DNA of 64,000 nt from Phycisphaerae bacterium (lineage in GTDB: Bacteria > Planctomycetota > Phycisphaerae > Phycisphaerales > UBA1924), in contig VGXM01000005.1 of assembly GCA_016873295.1 (NCBI GenBank), positions 1 through 64,000 of the forward strand, written 5' to 3'. The translations under genes and the position numbers were made by a program. The notes under the pieces were generated by a model. It was not told the DNA's origin, did no database searches, and was given only the letters and a program-made list of their open reading frames with translations. Every line of letters begins with the position of its first letter. Position 1 is the first letter of the stretch. Of this stretch, positions 9,450 to 17,436 are shown piece after piece.

Positions 9450-11984
9450 ATGATCGGCCCCGCGCCACAACCCAAGGGCCTCGACCGCGTGCTCCGCTGG
9501 TTCGACGACCAGGGCTGGACGCCCTGGCCCTTCCAGCTCGACGCCTGGCACGCCCACGCCCAAGGCCGCTCCGGGCTCGTCAACGTTCCCACCGGCGCCG
9601 GCAAGACCTATGCCGCCTTCATGGGCCCGCTCGCCTCCATGCTCGACGAGCATGCGGAACGTCGCCCGCTCGCCGGCATCCGCCTGCTCTACGTCACCCC
9701 CCTCCGGGCCGTCGCCCGCGACATCGAAGCGGCGCTCCGTCGGCCGCTGACCGACCTGGCCCCGCGCCTCACGGCCGAGGGCCGCACGGGCGACACCCGC
9801 CCCTCCCTCCGCGCCAAGCAGCGCGAGCGCCTCCCCAACGTCCTCATCACCACGCCCGAATCACTCTCGCTTCTCCTCACCCGCGACGACGCCGCGACCC
9901 TCTTCGCCCCTCTCTCCTCCGTCGTCCTCGACGAGTGGCACGAACTCGTCGCCTCCAAGCGCGGCACGCAGTGCGAGCTGGCCCTGGCCCGCCTCCGGCG
10001 CATCGCCCCGGCGCTGCGCACGTGGGCCCTCTCCGCGACGCTCGCCAACCTCGACGTCGCCGCCAGCGCCGCCGTCGGCACGGGCCGCGACCCCGCCGTC
10101 ATCCGCGGCCGCATGGACCGCCCGCTGACCATCCGCTCGCTCCTGCCGCCCGAGATCGCCCGGTTCCCCTGGGCCGGGCACCTGGGGCTGGCGATGCTGC
10201 CGCAGGTCCTGGACGCGATCGACACGATGCGCAGCACGCTGATCTTCACCAACACGCGCTCGCAGGCGGAGTTGTGGCACAGCGCCCTCCTCGCCGCCCG
10301 CCCCGCCTGGGCCGGCTTCACGGGCCTGCACCACGGCTCGATCGACCGGGGCGCCCGCGAGCGGGTCGAGCGCGGGCTCAAGGACGGCTCCGTGCGCCTC
10401 GTCGTCGCCACCAGCTCGCTGGACCTGGGCGTCGACTTCGCGCCCGTCGAGGTCGTCTTCCAAGTCGGGTCGCCCAAGGGCGTCGCGCGCCTCTTGCAGC
10501 GGGCGGGGCGATCGGCCCACCGTCCCAACGCCCCCTGCGCCGTCACCTGCGTGCCCACCAACGCCCTCGAGCTGGTCGAGATCGCCGCCGTCCGCCGCGC
10601 CGTCGCCGCCGGCGAGATCGAGCCCCGCCTCCCGCCCCCCAAACCCCTCGACGTGCTCGCCCAGCACATGGTCACCCGCGCGCTCGGCGGCGGGTTCACC
10701 CCCGACGGCCTCTTCCACGAGGTCCGCGACGCCTGGAGCTACCGCGACCTCTCCCGTGCCGACTTCGACTGGACCCTCGAACTGGTCCGCGACGGCGGGG
10801 CCTGTCTCCACGCCTACCCCGAGCACCACCGCATCGAGTCCGACCGCGGCCTCCACCGCGTCCCCTCACGCCGCACCGCCCAGCTCCACCGCCTCAACGT
10901 CGGCACCATCACCGCCGAGGCCACGCTCGAACTCCGCCTCGTCTCGGGGCGACGACTCGGCACCATCGAGGACCACTTCATCGCCTCGCTCGCCCCGGGC
11001 GACCGCTTCCTCTTCGCCGGCAAGACCCTCCGCTACGTCGGCCTGCACGACCTCACCGCCCTTGTCCGCCCGGACCGCGGCAAGACCCGCCTCACGCCCC
11101 ACTGGGCCGGAACCCGCCTCCCCATCAGCGAGTCGCTGGCGCAGCGCGTCCGCTCGACCCTCGCCTCTCCCGCCTCGGCCGACGAGCCCGAACTCCGCGC
11201 CGCCGCCCCCGTCCTCGACGCCCAGCGCCAGATGAGCCACCTCCCCGACGCCGGCGAGCTCCTCGTCGAGACCACCAACACCCGCGAGGGCGCGCACCTG
11301 TTCCTCTACCCCTTCGACGGTCGCCTGGTCCACGGCGGGCTCGCCGCCATTCTCGCCCTCCGCCTCACTCGCCTCCGCAAGACCACCTTCGCCCTCGCCG
11401 TCAACGACTACGGCCTCGAACTCCTCACCACCGACGACTACCCCTTCGCCGAGCTCTTCACACCCTCCATCCTCGCCCCCGACCATCTCGCCGAGGACGC
11501 CATCGAGAGCATGAACCTCTCCGACCTGGCCCGCCTCCAGTTCCGCGAGATCGCCCGCGTCGCGGGCCTGGTCCATCCATCGCACCCCGGCGCCCGCAAG
11601 ACCTCGCGCCACCTCCAGGCCTCCGCCGGCCTGATCTACGACGTCTTCAGGGAGTTCGACCCGGGAAACCTCCTGCTCGAACAGGCCCGGCGCGAGGTCC
11701 TCGACCGCCAGTTCGAACACGCCCGGCTCGCGCGTACGCTCGAACGCCTGGCCCAGGCCCGCATCGTCCTGCGCAGGGTCGAACGACCCACGCCGCTGGC
11801 GTTCCCGCTCGTCGTCCAGCGCAGCGGCGTCCAGATCACCGCCGAGACCCTCGCCGAACGCGTCGAGAAGATGAGGCTGCTTTGGGAGAACGGAGTCCAA
11901 CCCACGCCGCCCCCATCCAACGCGAGCTCACGCCGGCGCCGCCCGCGCTCCCGACGCTCGTTCGGGGCCAGCTGGTCCTCCTGA
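9450..11984 (+). CDS. Ligase-associated DNA damage response DEXH-box helicase (Lhr-like)
   Basis: The 844-residue superfamily 2 helicase has Walker A at residues 47-53 (PTGAGKT), motif II near residue 160 (DEWH) and motif III SATLAN. Motif IV-VI elements follow (TNTRSQAE, ATSSLDLGVDF, LLQRAGRSAHRP), and then the long C-terminal domain characteristic of Lhr-like proteins. This length and order match the helicase found next to PdeM, a 3' exonuclease and an ATP-dependent DNA ligase in many bacteria. Here PdeM follows with overlap, which supports the assignment. The protein should unwind or remodel DNA during repair. No ligase or exonuclease gene lies within this window. Confidence 0.92.
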   Translation: MIGPAPQPKGLDRVLRWFDDQGWTPWPFQLDAWHAHAQGRSGLVNVPTGAGKTYAAFMGPLASMLDEHAERRPLAGIRLLYVTPLRAVARDIEAALRRPLTDLAPRLTAEGRTGDTRPSLRAKQRERLPNVLITTPESLSLLLTRDDAATLFAPLSSVVLDEWHELVASKRGTQCELALARLRRIAPALRTWALSATLANLDVAASAAVGTGRDPAVIRGRMDRPLTIRSLLPPEIARFPWAGHLGLAMLPQVLDAIDTMRSTLIFTNTRSQAELWHSALLAARPAWAGFTGLHHGSIDRGARERVERGLKDGSVRLVVATSSLDLGVDFAPVEVVFQVGSPKGVARLLQRAGRSAHRPNAPCAVTCVPTNALELVEIAAVRRAVAAGEIEPRLPPPKPLDVLAQHMVTRALGGGFTPDGLFHEVRDAWSYRDLSRADFDWTLELVRDGGACLHAYPEHHRIESDRGLHRVPSRRTAQLHRLNVGTITAEATLELRLVSGRRLGTIEDHFIASLAPGDRFLFAGKTLRYVGLHDLTALVRPDRGKTRLTPHWAGTRLPISESLAQRVRSTLASPASADEPELRAAAPVLDAQRQMSHLPDAGELLVETTNTREGAHLFLYPFDGRLVHGGLAAILALRLTRLRKTTFALAVNDYGLELLTTDDYPFAELFTPSILAPDHLAEDAIESMNLSDLARLQFREIARVAGLVHPSHPGARKTSRHLQASAGLIYDVFREFDPGNLLLEQARREVLDRQFEHARLARTLERLAQARIVLRRVERPTPLAFPLVVQRSGVQITAETLAERVEKMRLLWENGVQPTPPPSNASSRRRRPRSRRSFGASWSS

Positions 11985-12631
11985 TGCCCCAGCGCTGCGC
12001 CTTCTGGTCCGCGCGCCGGACCCTCATCCTCGCCGACCTCCACCTCGGCAAGACCAACGCCCTCCGCGCCCGCGGCTCACGCCTCCCCGCCTCGCTCCCC
12101 CAGCGCCTCCTCGACCGCCAGCTCGACCACCTCGACCAAGCGATCCGCCTCACCCGCGCCGAACGCGTCCTCATCGTCGGCGACCTCCTCCACGCCGGCA
12201 TCGGTCTCGACGCCCCCCTCGTCGATGCCGTAGCCCGGCGCTTCGCCCGGTGGCGCGCGCGCATCGAACTCATACCCGGCAACCACGACCGCGCCATCGA
12301 CGCCGTCGCCCAGCGCTGGGGCATCCGCGTCCTCCCCACGGCACTGGTCGACGGACCCTTCGCCTTTGCGCACAACCCCGTCGATGCCCCACCCGGCGTG
12401 TTCACCTGGGCCGGGCACGTCCACCCCGTCCTCGCGATGCACTCCGGGGCCGACTCGGCCCGCCTCCCCTGCTTCCACCTCTCCGACGGCCTCGGGCTCC
12501 TGCCCGCGTTCAGCACCTTCACGGGCGGCTCGCCCGTCCGCCCCGCCGCCGCCGACCGCGTCTTCGCCATCGTCGACAACCGCGTCCGTCAGCTTCTGGG
12601 ACCGGCAACCGACCCCCCGCCCCAGGCTTGA
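11882..12631 (+). CDS. pdeM: Ligase-associated DNA damage response phosphoesterase PdeM
   Basis: This is a calcineurin-like metallophosphoesterase. Metal-binding motifs are in order: ADLHLGK, VGDLLHAG, GNHDR and WAGHVHP. The ATG at 11984 overlaps the helicase stop, but it would remove the conserved first strand GQLVLLMPQRCAFW. The only standard start codon upstream in this frame before the conserved region is TTG at 11882, preceded by purine-rich GAGAAGATGAGG, so that start is given. If 11984 is the true start, the product is 216 residues. The protein is the usual partner of the helicase in the ligase-associated repair set and probably acts as a nuclease or phosphodiesterase on DNA ends. Confidence 0.85.
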   Translation: MGERSPTHAAPIQRELTPAPPALPTLVRGQLVLLMPQRCAFWSARRTLILADLHLGKTNALRARGSRLPASLPQRLLDRQLDHLDQAIRLTRAERVLIVGDLLHAGIGLDAPLVDAVARRFARWRARIELIPGNHDRAIDAVAQRWGIRVLPTALVDGPFAFAHNPVDAPPGVFTWAGHVHPVLAMHSGADSARLPCFHLSDGLGLLPAFSTFTGGSPVRPAAADRVFAIVDNRVRQLLGPATDPPPQA

Positions 12632-12702
12632 CCCCCCGCCCCCGCCTGATACCGTTCCCTCCCCGTCCGGGCCCCCCGGTCGGTCACAACCGAGCCTCTA
12701 CC

Positions 12703-12775
12703 GGGCAGATAGCTCAATTGGTAGAGCACGGCACTGAAAATGCCGGGGTTGCCGGTTCAAGTCCGGCTCTGCCCA
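12703..12775 (+). tRNA. tRNA-Phe (GAA)
   Basis: A full cloverleaf can be drawn. The acceptor stem GGGCAGA pairs with TCTGCCC and the discriminator is A. The anticodon stem CGGCA/TGCCG encloses the loop CTGAAAA, giving anticodon GAA. The T-arm contains GTTCAAGTC. CCA is not encoded. A decayed integrase tail and a KAP-LRR gene follow directly, so this tRNA is a likely integration site for a mobile element. Confidence 0.96.
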
Positions 12776-12779
12776 CTGG

Positions 12780-13045
12780 CCCGCTTTGCGCCGCTTCGCG
12801 CTTGCCCGCGTCGGGTCGCAACACCCCGGCAAAGCAAGGGCTTCCCGACGATTCCCGCGAACGCCCGCGATCCGGCGCGGACGGATGCCGCGCCGCACCT
12901 TGCGCCGCAAGTGCGCCGCTCTTTGCGCCGCTTTCTTCACTTCCTTCGACGCCGCCGTGGCGCGGGTCCCATCGGCGTCGGTGACGTGCAGATAGTGCCC
13001 CGCCGCGATCGCCTTTTCGCCCCGCGTGTTGACCCAGCGGGCCAT
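12780..13045 (-). pseudogene. Decayed 3' end of a tyrosine recombinase/integrase
   Basis: On the minus strand, 13045 downward reads ARWVNTRGEKAIAAGHYLHV followed by TDADG. This resembles the conserved end of planctomycete tyrosine integrases around the catalytic Tyr (of the type AAxHYLQVTDAD). About 50 bases on, the typical tail continues in another frame (EGSEESGAKSGALAAQ), so there is at least one frameshift. The upstream catalytic His-x-x-Arg box was not found, so most of the gene is gone. Its 3' end points into the 3' end of tRNA-Phe, as for integrases at tRNA attachment sites. The call rests on short similarity recalled from the family and is tentative. Confidence 0.4.
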
Positions 13046-13448
13046 GGAGACGGCGGCCCACCCGCACGCAGGAAGTTGGGGCCGCCCTCGCCGGGGTTGA
13101 ACTCGGCTTCTTGCTGGAGGGGCGGGAACTCGGGCGGGTGGTCATGGTCAGGAACGTGCAACGACTCGGAACACGGGCGTGGTCGCCCAGCGAAGCGCCG
13201 GGAGTCGAGCCCGCGGCGGCGTCGGCATTCGGGGGGGCCACGAGTCTCACCCACACCTCGGCCCCGAGCACCCCCGCGGGCCGTGCGCGGCCCCCCCCAC
13301 GGCTCGGCGTGGGTCCGCTCCTGAGCCGAAGGCCACACAGCCGCGCCGTCTCCATAGGCGTGCGTGCCGAGTGCCTTGAGCGGAGGTTGTGCTCGGCGCA
13401 CGGACGGAAAGGGGGGCGGCCGCTCCGGCATCGGCTACGCTTGGCATC
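13046..13448. other. Non-coding stretch upstream of the KAP-LRR gene
   Basis: No convincing gene is seen in these ~400 bases. The frames crossing it are Arg/Pro/Gly-rich and lack family motifs. It probably holds eroded mobile-element DNA and the promoter of the KAP-LRR gene. Confidence 0.5.
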
Positions 13449-16097
13449 ATGTCCGCCGCTTCAGAGCCCCCGGCACCGACCGAACGCGAGTTGGCCTTGC
13501 GTGCGCCGGTCATGACGATCTTGTCGGACCACCCGATCCTGCGCGATCAGGCGGATGAGAAGACCGGCTCCGCCCGCGAGGGCGACTCCTTCGAGCTGCA
13601 CACGCGCCTCGGAGCGGTCTACGACATCATCCGCCACCAGAACACCCGCGCCCCGCTGGCCATCGGCATCTTCGGCGACTGGGGCACGGGCAAGAGCTCG
13701 GCGATGCGCTGGCTCGCCGACCAGCTCAAGGTCTGGAGCGATCAGGGGGACACGTGCAAGCCGCACTTCCGCACCCGCTGCGTCTGGTTCGAGCCGTGGA
13801 AGTACCAGACCCGCGACGACGTCTGGCGGGGCCTCATCGCCGAGGTCGTGATCAACTCCATCGACCCCTCGAAGGCCTCGGTCGCCACGGTGGTCAACGC
13901 CGTGAAGAAGTTCGGCGGCGCGCTGGGACGCTGGTTCATCCACACGGTCTCGTCGCTCCAGCTCTCGGGGGGCGTGCCGGGCGTGGGCGAGGCCAGCGTG
14001 AATCTCGAAGCCCTCGCCAAGATCGCCGAGGACTACAAGCAGAGCACGCACCCAGAAAGGGCCTTCCTCAACGAGTTCGAGAGCACGCTCAAGTCCTGGG
14101 TGAAGGGCTCGCTCGGCGGCGACGAGCGGATGGTCCTCCTGATTGACGACCTGGACCGCTGCCTGCCCGCCGTCGTGCTCGAGGTGCTCGAGGCCCTCAA
14201 GCTCTACCTGAACATCCCGCAACTGGTCTTCGTCATCGGCCTCGACCGCGACGTGGTCAAGGCCGTGATCCGCAAGCAGTACAGGGACGCCGGGCTCGCC
14301 GAGGTCAAGGCCGACAGCTACCTCGACAAGATGTTCCAGGTCGAGGTCGAGGTGCCCCCCAGCGAGGAGCAGATGGACGGGTACTTCGAGGCCCAGGTGA
14401 AAGAACTCGACAAGGCCACGAACAACTTCTGGACCGGCCGACTCAACGCGGGCGGCACGGGCTGGAAGGGCATCATCGAGGGGGCGATCAGGAAGATCGC
14501 CGAGCACAACCCGCGCGAGGTGAAGCGCCTCCTCAACAGCACGCTCATGGGCGGCACGGCGGCGGTCCGCAAGGCCGCAGGCGATCAAGACGCCGCCAAG
14601 CGCTTCGGGCAGGGGTGCCAGGCCTACCTCATCGCCCGCGCTCTGCGCGACATGGACGGCAACCCGGCGGCGACGCTGCGCCTCAAGGAGACGTGGACCT
14701 TCCTAAAGAAGTGGTCGGAGTTCAGAGAGGTCTACAAGGACTACCGCCCGGACCGCGCCCTCGCGCCCGATTCCAAGGTGCCGGGCGAGCGCGGGCCGGA
14801 GAAGGACGATCCGCAGCGGAAGAGCGCCGAGGAAGAGGTGCGCCGGCTCATGCCCTGCACGCGCGACATCAAGCGCGAGCCCTTCCCGCTCTGGGACATG
14901 TCGATCCTGTGGGACCTTTTGGCGATCGAGTGCTCCCCCGAGGTCGGGCAGGCCGTGGCCAGCCGGGCGGCGGAGGCCAAGGCGGAGCCGGCCCCACCGC
15001 CTCCGGGCATCGCGCCCGCGAGCGCCCCCGCGCCCAGCGGCGGTGGAACCGCGGCGGACGCCGGGGCGGACGCGGTGAATCGGCTGCCGCTGATCGTCCG
15101 CAGCCGCGTGGCCAAGCACCTCGGCAAGGACGCCAAGGCCCTCACGCCCAGCGACCTCGCATCGGTTACGGCGTTGGACCTGTCTGGCTCCGACATCAAA
15201 GACGAAGGACTTCGTGAACTCGCCCGTGCGGAGACCGGCCTCAAGGCCCTGACCACGCTGATCCTCTTTAACACGAAGGTGACGGACGCGGGGGTGAAGA
15301 AACTCGCCCGGGTGGAGACCGGCCTCAAGGCCCTGACCACGCTGGACCTCGGCGCCACGAAGGTGACGGACGCGGGGGTGAAGGAACTCGCCCGCGCGGA
15401 GACCGGTCTCAAGGCCCTGACCGCGCTGTACCTGCACGACACGCAGGTGACGGACGAGGGGGTGAAGGAACTCGCCCGCGAGGGGAGGGGTCTCAAGGCC
15501 TTGACCACGCTGGACCTCGCCTTCACGCAGGTGACGGACGAGGGGGTGAAGGAACTCGCCCGGGCGGACACCGGCCTCAAGGCCCTGACCACGCTGATTC
15601 TCTGGAACACGCAGGTGACGGACGCGGGGGTGAAGGAACTCGCCCGGGCGGAGACCGGCCTCAAGGCCCTGACCACGCTGGACCTTTGGAATACGAAGGT
15701 GACGGACGCGGGGGTGAAGGAACTCGCCCGCGCGGAGACCGGCCTCAAGGCCCTGACCACGCTGGACCTCGCCGGGACGCAGGTGACGGACGCGGGGGTG
15801 AAGGAACTCGCCCGGGCGGAGACCGGCCTCAAGGCCCTTACCACGCTGAACCTCGCCGGCACGAAGGTGACGGACGCGGGGGTGAAAGAACTCGCCCGCG
15901 CGGAGACCGGCCTCAAGGCCCTGACCACGCTGAACCTCGCCGCGACGCAGGTGACGGACGCGGGGGTGAAGGAACTCGCCCGCGCGGAGACCGGCCTCAA
16001 GGCCCTGACCACGCTGAACTTCGGCGGCACGCGGGTGACGGACGCGGGGATGGCGGCGGTCAAGGCCCGGTGGCCGGGGATCACGGTCATCCGCTAA
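13449..16097 (+). CDS. KAP family P-loop NTPase fused to leucine-rich repeats
   Basis: The 882-residue protein has three parts. Residues ~40-450 form a KAP NTPase domain with Walker A FGDWGTGKSS (76-84) and Walker B MVLLIDDLDRCLP (~228-240). The family-typical WFEPWKYQ lies between them, and IPQLVFVIGLDRDVV follows. Residues ~515-570 are an Ala/Pro-rich linker. From ~575 to the end there are leucine-rich repeats of exactly 28 residues (TDAGVKELARAETGLKALTT). KAP NTPases include phage-exclusion proteins such as PifA, and an NTPase followed by LRRs has the layout of NLR-like immune sensors. No clear transmembrane segments interrupt the NTPase domain. A defence or sensing role is inferred from architecture and from the tRNA/integrase context. 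ATG 13449 is chosen because the domain begins soon after; an in-frame start at 13389 adds only low-complexity residues. Confidence 0.9.
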   Translation: MSAASEPPAPTERELALRAPVMTILSDHPILRDQADEKTGSAREGDSFELHTRLGAVYDIIRHQNTRAPLAIGIFGDWGTGKSSAMRWLADQLKVWSDQGDTCKPHFRTRCVWFEPWKYQTRDDVWRGLIAEVVINSIDPSKASVATVVNAVKKFGGALGRWFIHTVSSLQLSGGVPGVGEASVNLEALAKIAEDYKQSTHPERAFLNEFESTLKSWVKGSLGGDERMVLLIDDLDRCLPAVVLEVLEALKLYLNIPQLVFVIGLDRDVVKAVIRKQYRDAGLAEVKADSYLDKMFQVEVEVPPSEEQMDGYFEAQVKELDKATNNFWTGRLNAGGTGWKGIIEGAIRKIAEHNPREVKRLLNSTLMGGTAAVRKAAGDQDAAKRFGQGCQAYLIARALRDMDGNPAATLRLKETWTFLKKWSEFREVYKDYRPDRALAPDSKVPGERGPEKDDPQRKSAEEEVRRLMPCTRDIKREPFPLWDMSILWDLLAIECSPEVGQAVASRAAEAKAEPAPPPPGIAPASAPAPSGGGTAADAGADAVNRLPLIVRSRVAKHLGKDAKALTPSDLASVTALDLSGSDIKDEGLRELARAETGLKALTTLILFNTKVTDAGVKKLARVETGLKALTTLDLGATKVTDAGVKELARAETGLKALTALYLHDTQVTDEGVKELAREGRGLKALTTLDLAFTQVTDEGVKELARADTGLKALTTLILWNTQVTDAGVKELARAETGLKALTTLDLWNTKVTDAGVKELARAETGLKALTTLDLAGTQVTDAGVKELARAETGLKALTTLNLAGTKVTDAGVKELARAETGLKALTTLNLAATQVTDAGVKELARAETGLKALTTLNFGGTRVTDAGMAAVKARWPGITVIR
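15195..16034 (+). repeat. Ten tandem 84-bp units encoding leucine-rich repeats
   Basis: Ten in-register units of 84 bases each encode a 28-residue repeat. The scaffold codons are almost identical from unit to unit, including third positions. Differences concentrate in the six codons at the LxLxxT strand. In order these read ILFNTK, DLGATK, YLHDTQ, DLAFTQ, ILWNTQ, DLWNTK, DLAGTQ, NLAGTK, NLAATQ and NFGGTR. This suggests recent expansion or gene conversion with diversity kept at the concave face. Confidence 0.93.
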
Positions 16098-16207
16098 GCC
16101 GCGACCGTCGCGCTGGCCGTGTCGCTCCAAGGCCCGAGCCCGCCGCGACCGGTTCTCCGCGTGCCCGCGCAGGTGCGGCCCGATGGACCTCGCCCAGCCG
16201 GGCAGGG

Positions 16208-16342
16208 TCATGTGCGGCGTGCCGGCGGGTCGCTCTTGCCCCGGATCGGCTCGAGCGTGTCGCCCAGGCCGATCGGCCTGGGCGGATCGCCCCACGCGGG
16301 CAGGGAGGCCGCGAGAAGGCACGCGAACGCGACGTTGCGCAC
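16208..16342 (-). CDS. Possible small exported peptide or truncated gene remnant
   Basis: From a GTG at 16342 the frame encodes 44 residues beginning MRNVAFACLLAASLPAWGDP, which looks like a signal peptide, and then stops. I do not recognise the short mature part. It may be the N-terminal stub of a secreted protein cut off when the KAP-LRR segment was inserted, or it may not be expressed. It lies just downstream of pyrD on the same strand. Confidence 0.25.
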   Translation of the reverse strand: MRNVAFACLLAASLPAWGDPPRPIGLGDTLEPIRGKSDPPARRT

Positions 16343-16362
16343 GGGCTCGGCACCTCGGGGCG

Positions 16363-17388
16363 TCAGGCCTCGCGTTCCAGGGCGCCGACCAGCCCGGCGA
16401 GGCTCGACCGGCCCTGCCGGCGCACCCACGCCGACAGCCCCTCCGCGACCCGCACCGGCAACCTCGGGTCGACGAACAGGGCCGTGCCCATCTGGACGGC
16501 GCAGGCCCCGGCGAGAATGAACTCCGCGGCGTCCTCCCAGCGCATCACGCCGCCGATGCCCACGATCGGAACGCCGGCCCCCTTGCAGACCTGCGTGTAG
16601 GCGTCGTGAACGAGCTTGACGGCGACGGGGTGGATGGCGGGGCCCGAGAGCCCGCCCGATCCCCGCGACAGCCTCGGCCTGCGGGCCTCGACGTCGATCG
16701 CCATGGCCGGCATGGTGTTGGCGATGCAGAGGGCGTCGGCCCCCCGCCGCCGCGCCCCGGTTGCGCGGGCCTCCCCCCCGGCCCCGTGGACCGAACCGGG
16801 GTCGATCGCCGCTCTCGCCAGCGGCGCGATGCCGGTCTCGCCCGTCGCCGCGTCGCGGTAGCCGACCGCCGTGGGGCTGAGCTTCACCAGCAGGGGCTTG
16901 CGGGTCACCGCGCCCCGCACGCGGCGGACGAGGTCGGCCAGGAGCGCGGCGTCCGAGGAGAACTCGCACCCGCCGTGGACGTTGGGGCAGGACACGTTGA
17001 GCTCGATCCCCGCGAGCCCCTCGACGGCGTCCATGGCCCCGCCGACACGCTCGTACTCGTCGGGGCTGAACCCGGCGACCGACCCGATGACGGCGCAGGG
17101 CACGGAGCCGACCCGTGGGGCGATGTCCTTCAGGAAAGCGTCGAGCCCGACGTTGGCCAGCCCGATGGCGTTGAGCATCCCGCCGTGGCGCGATTCGACG
17201 ATCCGCCAGGTCTTGTTGCCCTCGCGCGGCTGGAGCGTGATGGACTTGGTGACGACGGCGCCGACCTTGGAAAGGTCCAGCACGTCGCCCATTTCGTCGA
17301 GTGACCCGGCGGTGCCCGCCGCGAGGATCACGGGGTTCCGCAGGCGGATGCCGGCGAGGTCGACGGAAGTGGCGTCAGCGATGGGCAC
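16363..17388 (-). CDS. pyrD: Dihydroorotate dehydrogenase, class 1B-type catalytic subunit
   Basis: PyrD oxidises dihydroorotate to orotate in pyrimidine synthesis, using FMN. The sequence shows the class 1 core: RNPVILAAGTAG, TKSITLQPREGN, the catalytic segment ELNVSCPNVHGG with Cys as the base, KLSPTAV, and the C-terminal FMN phosphate loop GVPIVGIGGVMRWEDA. At 341 residues it is about 30 longer than usual. The excess is an Ala/Gly/Arg-rich insert (around residues 196-222) between the KLSPTAV strand and GADALCIANT. No PyrK (the electron-transfer partner of class 1B enzymes) is encoded nearby, so the electron acceptor cannot be told from context. Confidence 0.92.
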   Translation of the reverse strand: MPIADATSVDLAGIRLRNPVILAAGTAGSLDEMGDVLDLSKVGAVVTKSITLQPREGNKTWRIVESRHGGMLNAIGLANVGLDAFLKDIAPRVGSVPCAVIGSVAGFSPDEYERVGGAMDAVEGLAGIELNVSCPNVHGGCEFSSDAALLADLVRRVRGAVTRKPLLVKLSPTAVGYRDAATGETGIAPLARAAIDPGSVHGAGGEARATGARRRGADALCIANTMPAMAIDVEARRPRLSRGSGGLSGPAIHPVAVKLVHDAYTQVCKGAGVPIVGIGGVMRWEDAAEFILAGACAVQMGTALFVDPRLPVRVAEGLSAWVRRQGRSSLAGLVGALEREA

Positions 17389-17436
17389 GGCTGGCTCCTG
17401 GCCTGCCCGCGAGGGTACACCGCCTTACGCTTGGGC

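Noticed and set aside
12714-13355. Minus-strand frame ending GRAGLEPATPAFSV
   Set aside because: This ending is the translation of the tRNA-Phe gene in reverse, a frequent false gene product. Only the short integrase-like tail before it was kept, as a pseudogene.
15195-16034. CRISPR-like direct repeats
   Set aside because: The 84-bp periodicity is in frame inside a protein gene and encodes leucine-rich repeats. There are no unique spacers of CRISPR size.
13449-16097. Diversity-generating retroelement target
   Set aside because: No reverse transcriptase, template repeat or accessory gene is present in the window, and variation follows the repeat units rather than a single terminal variable region.
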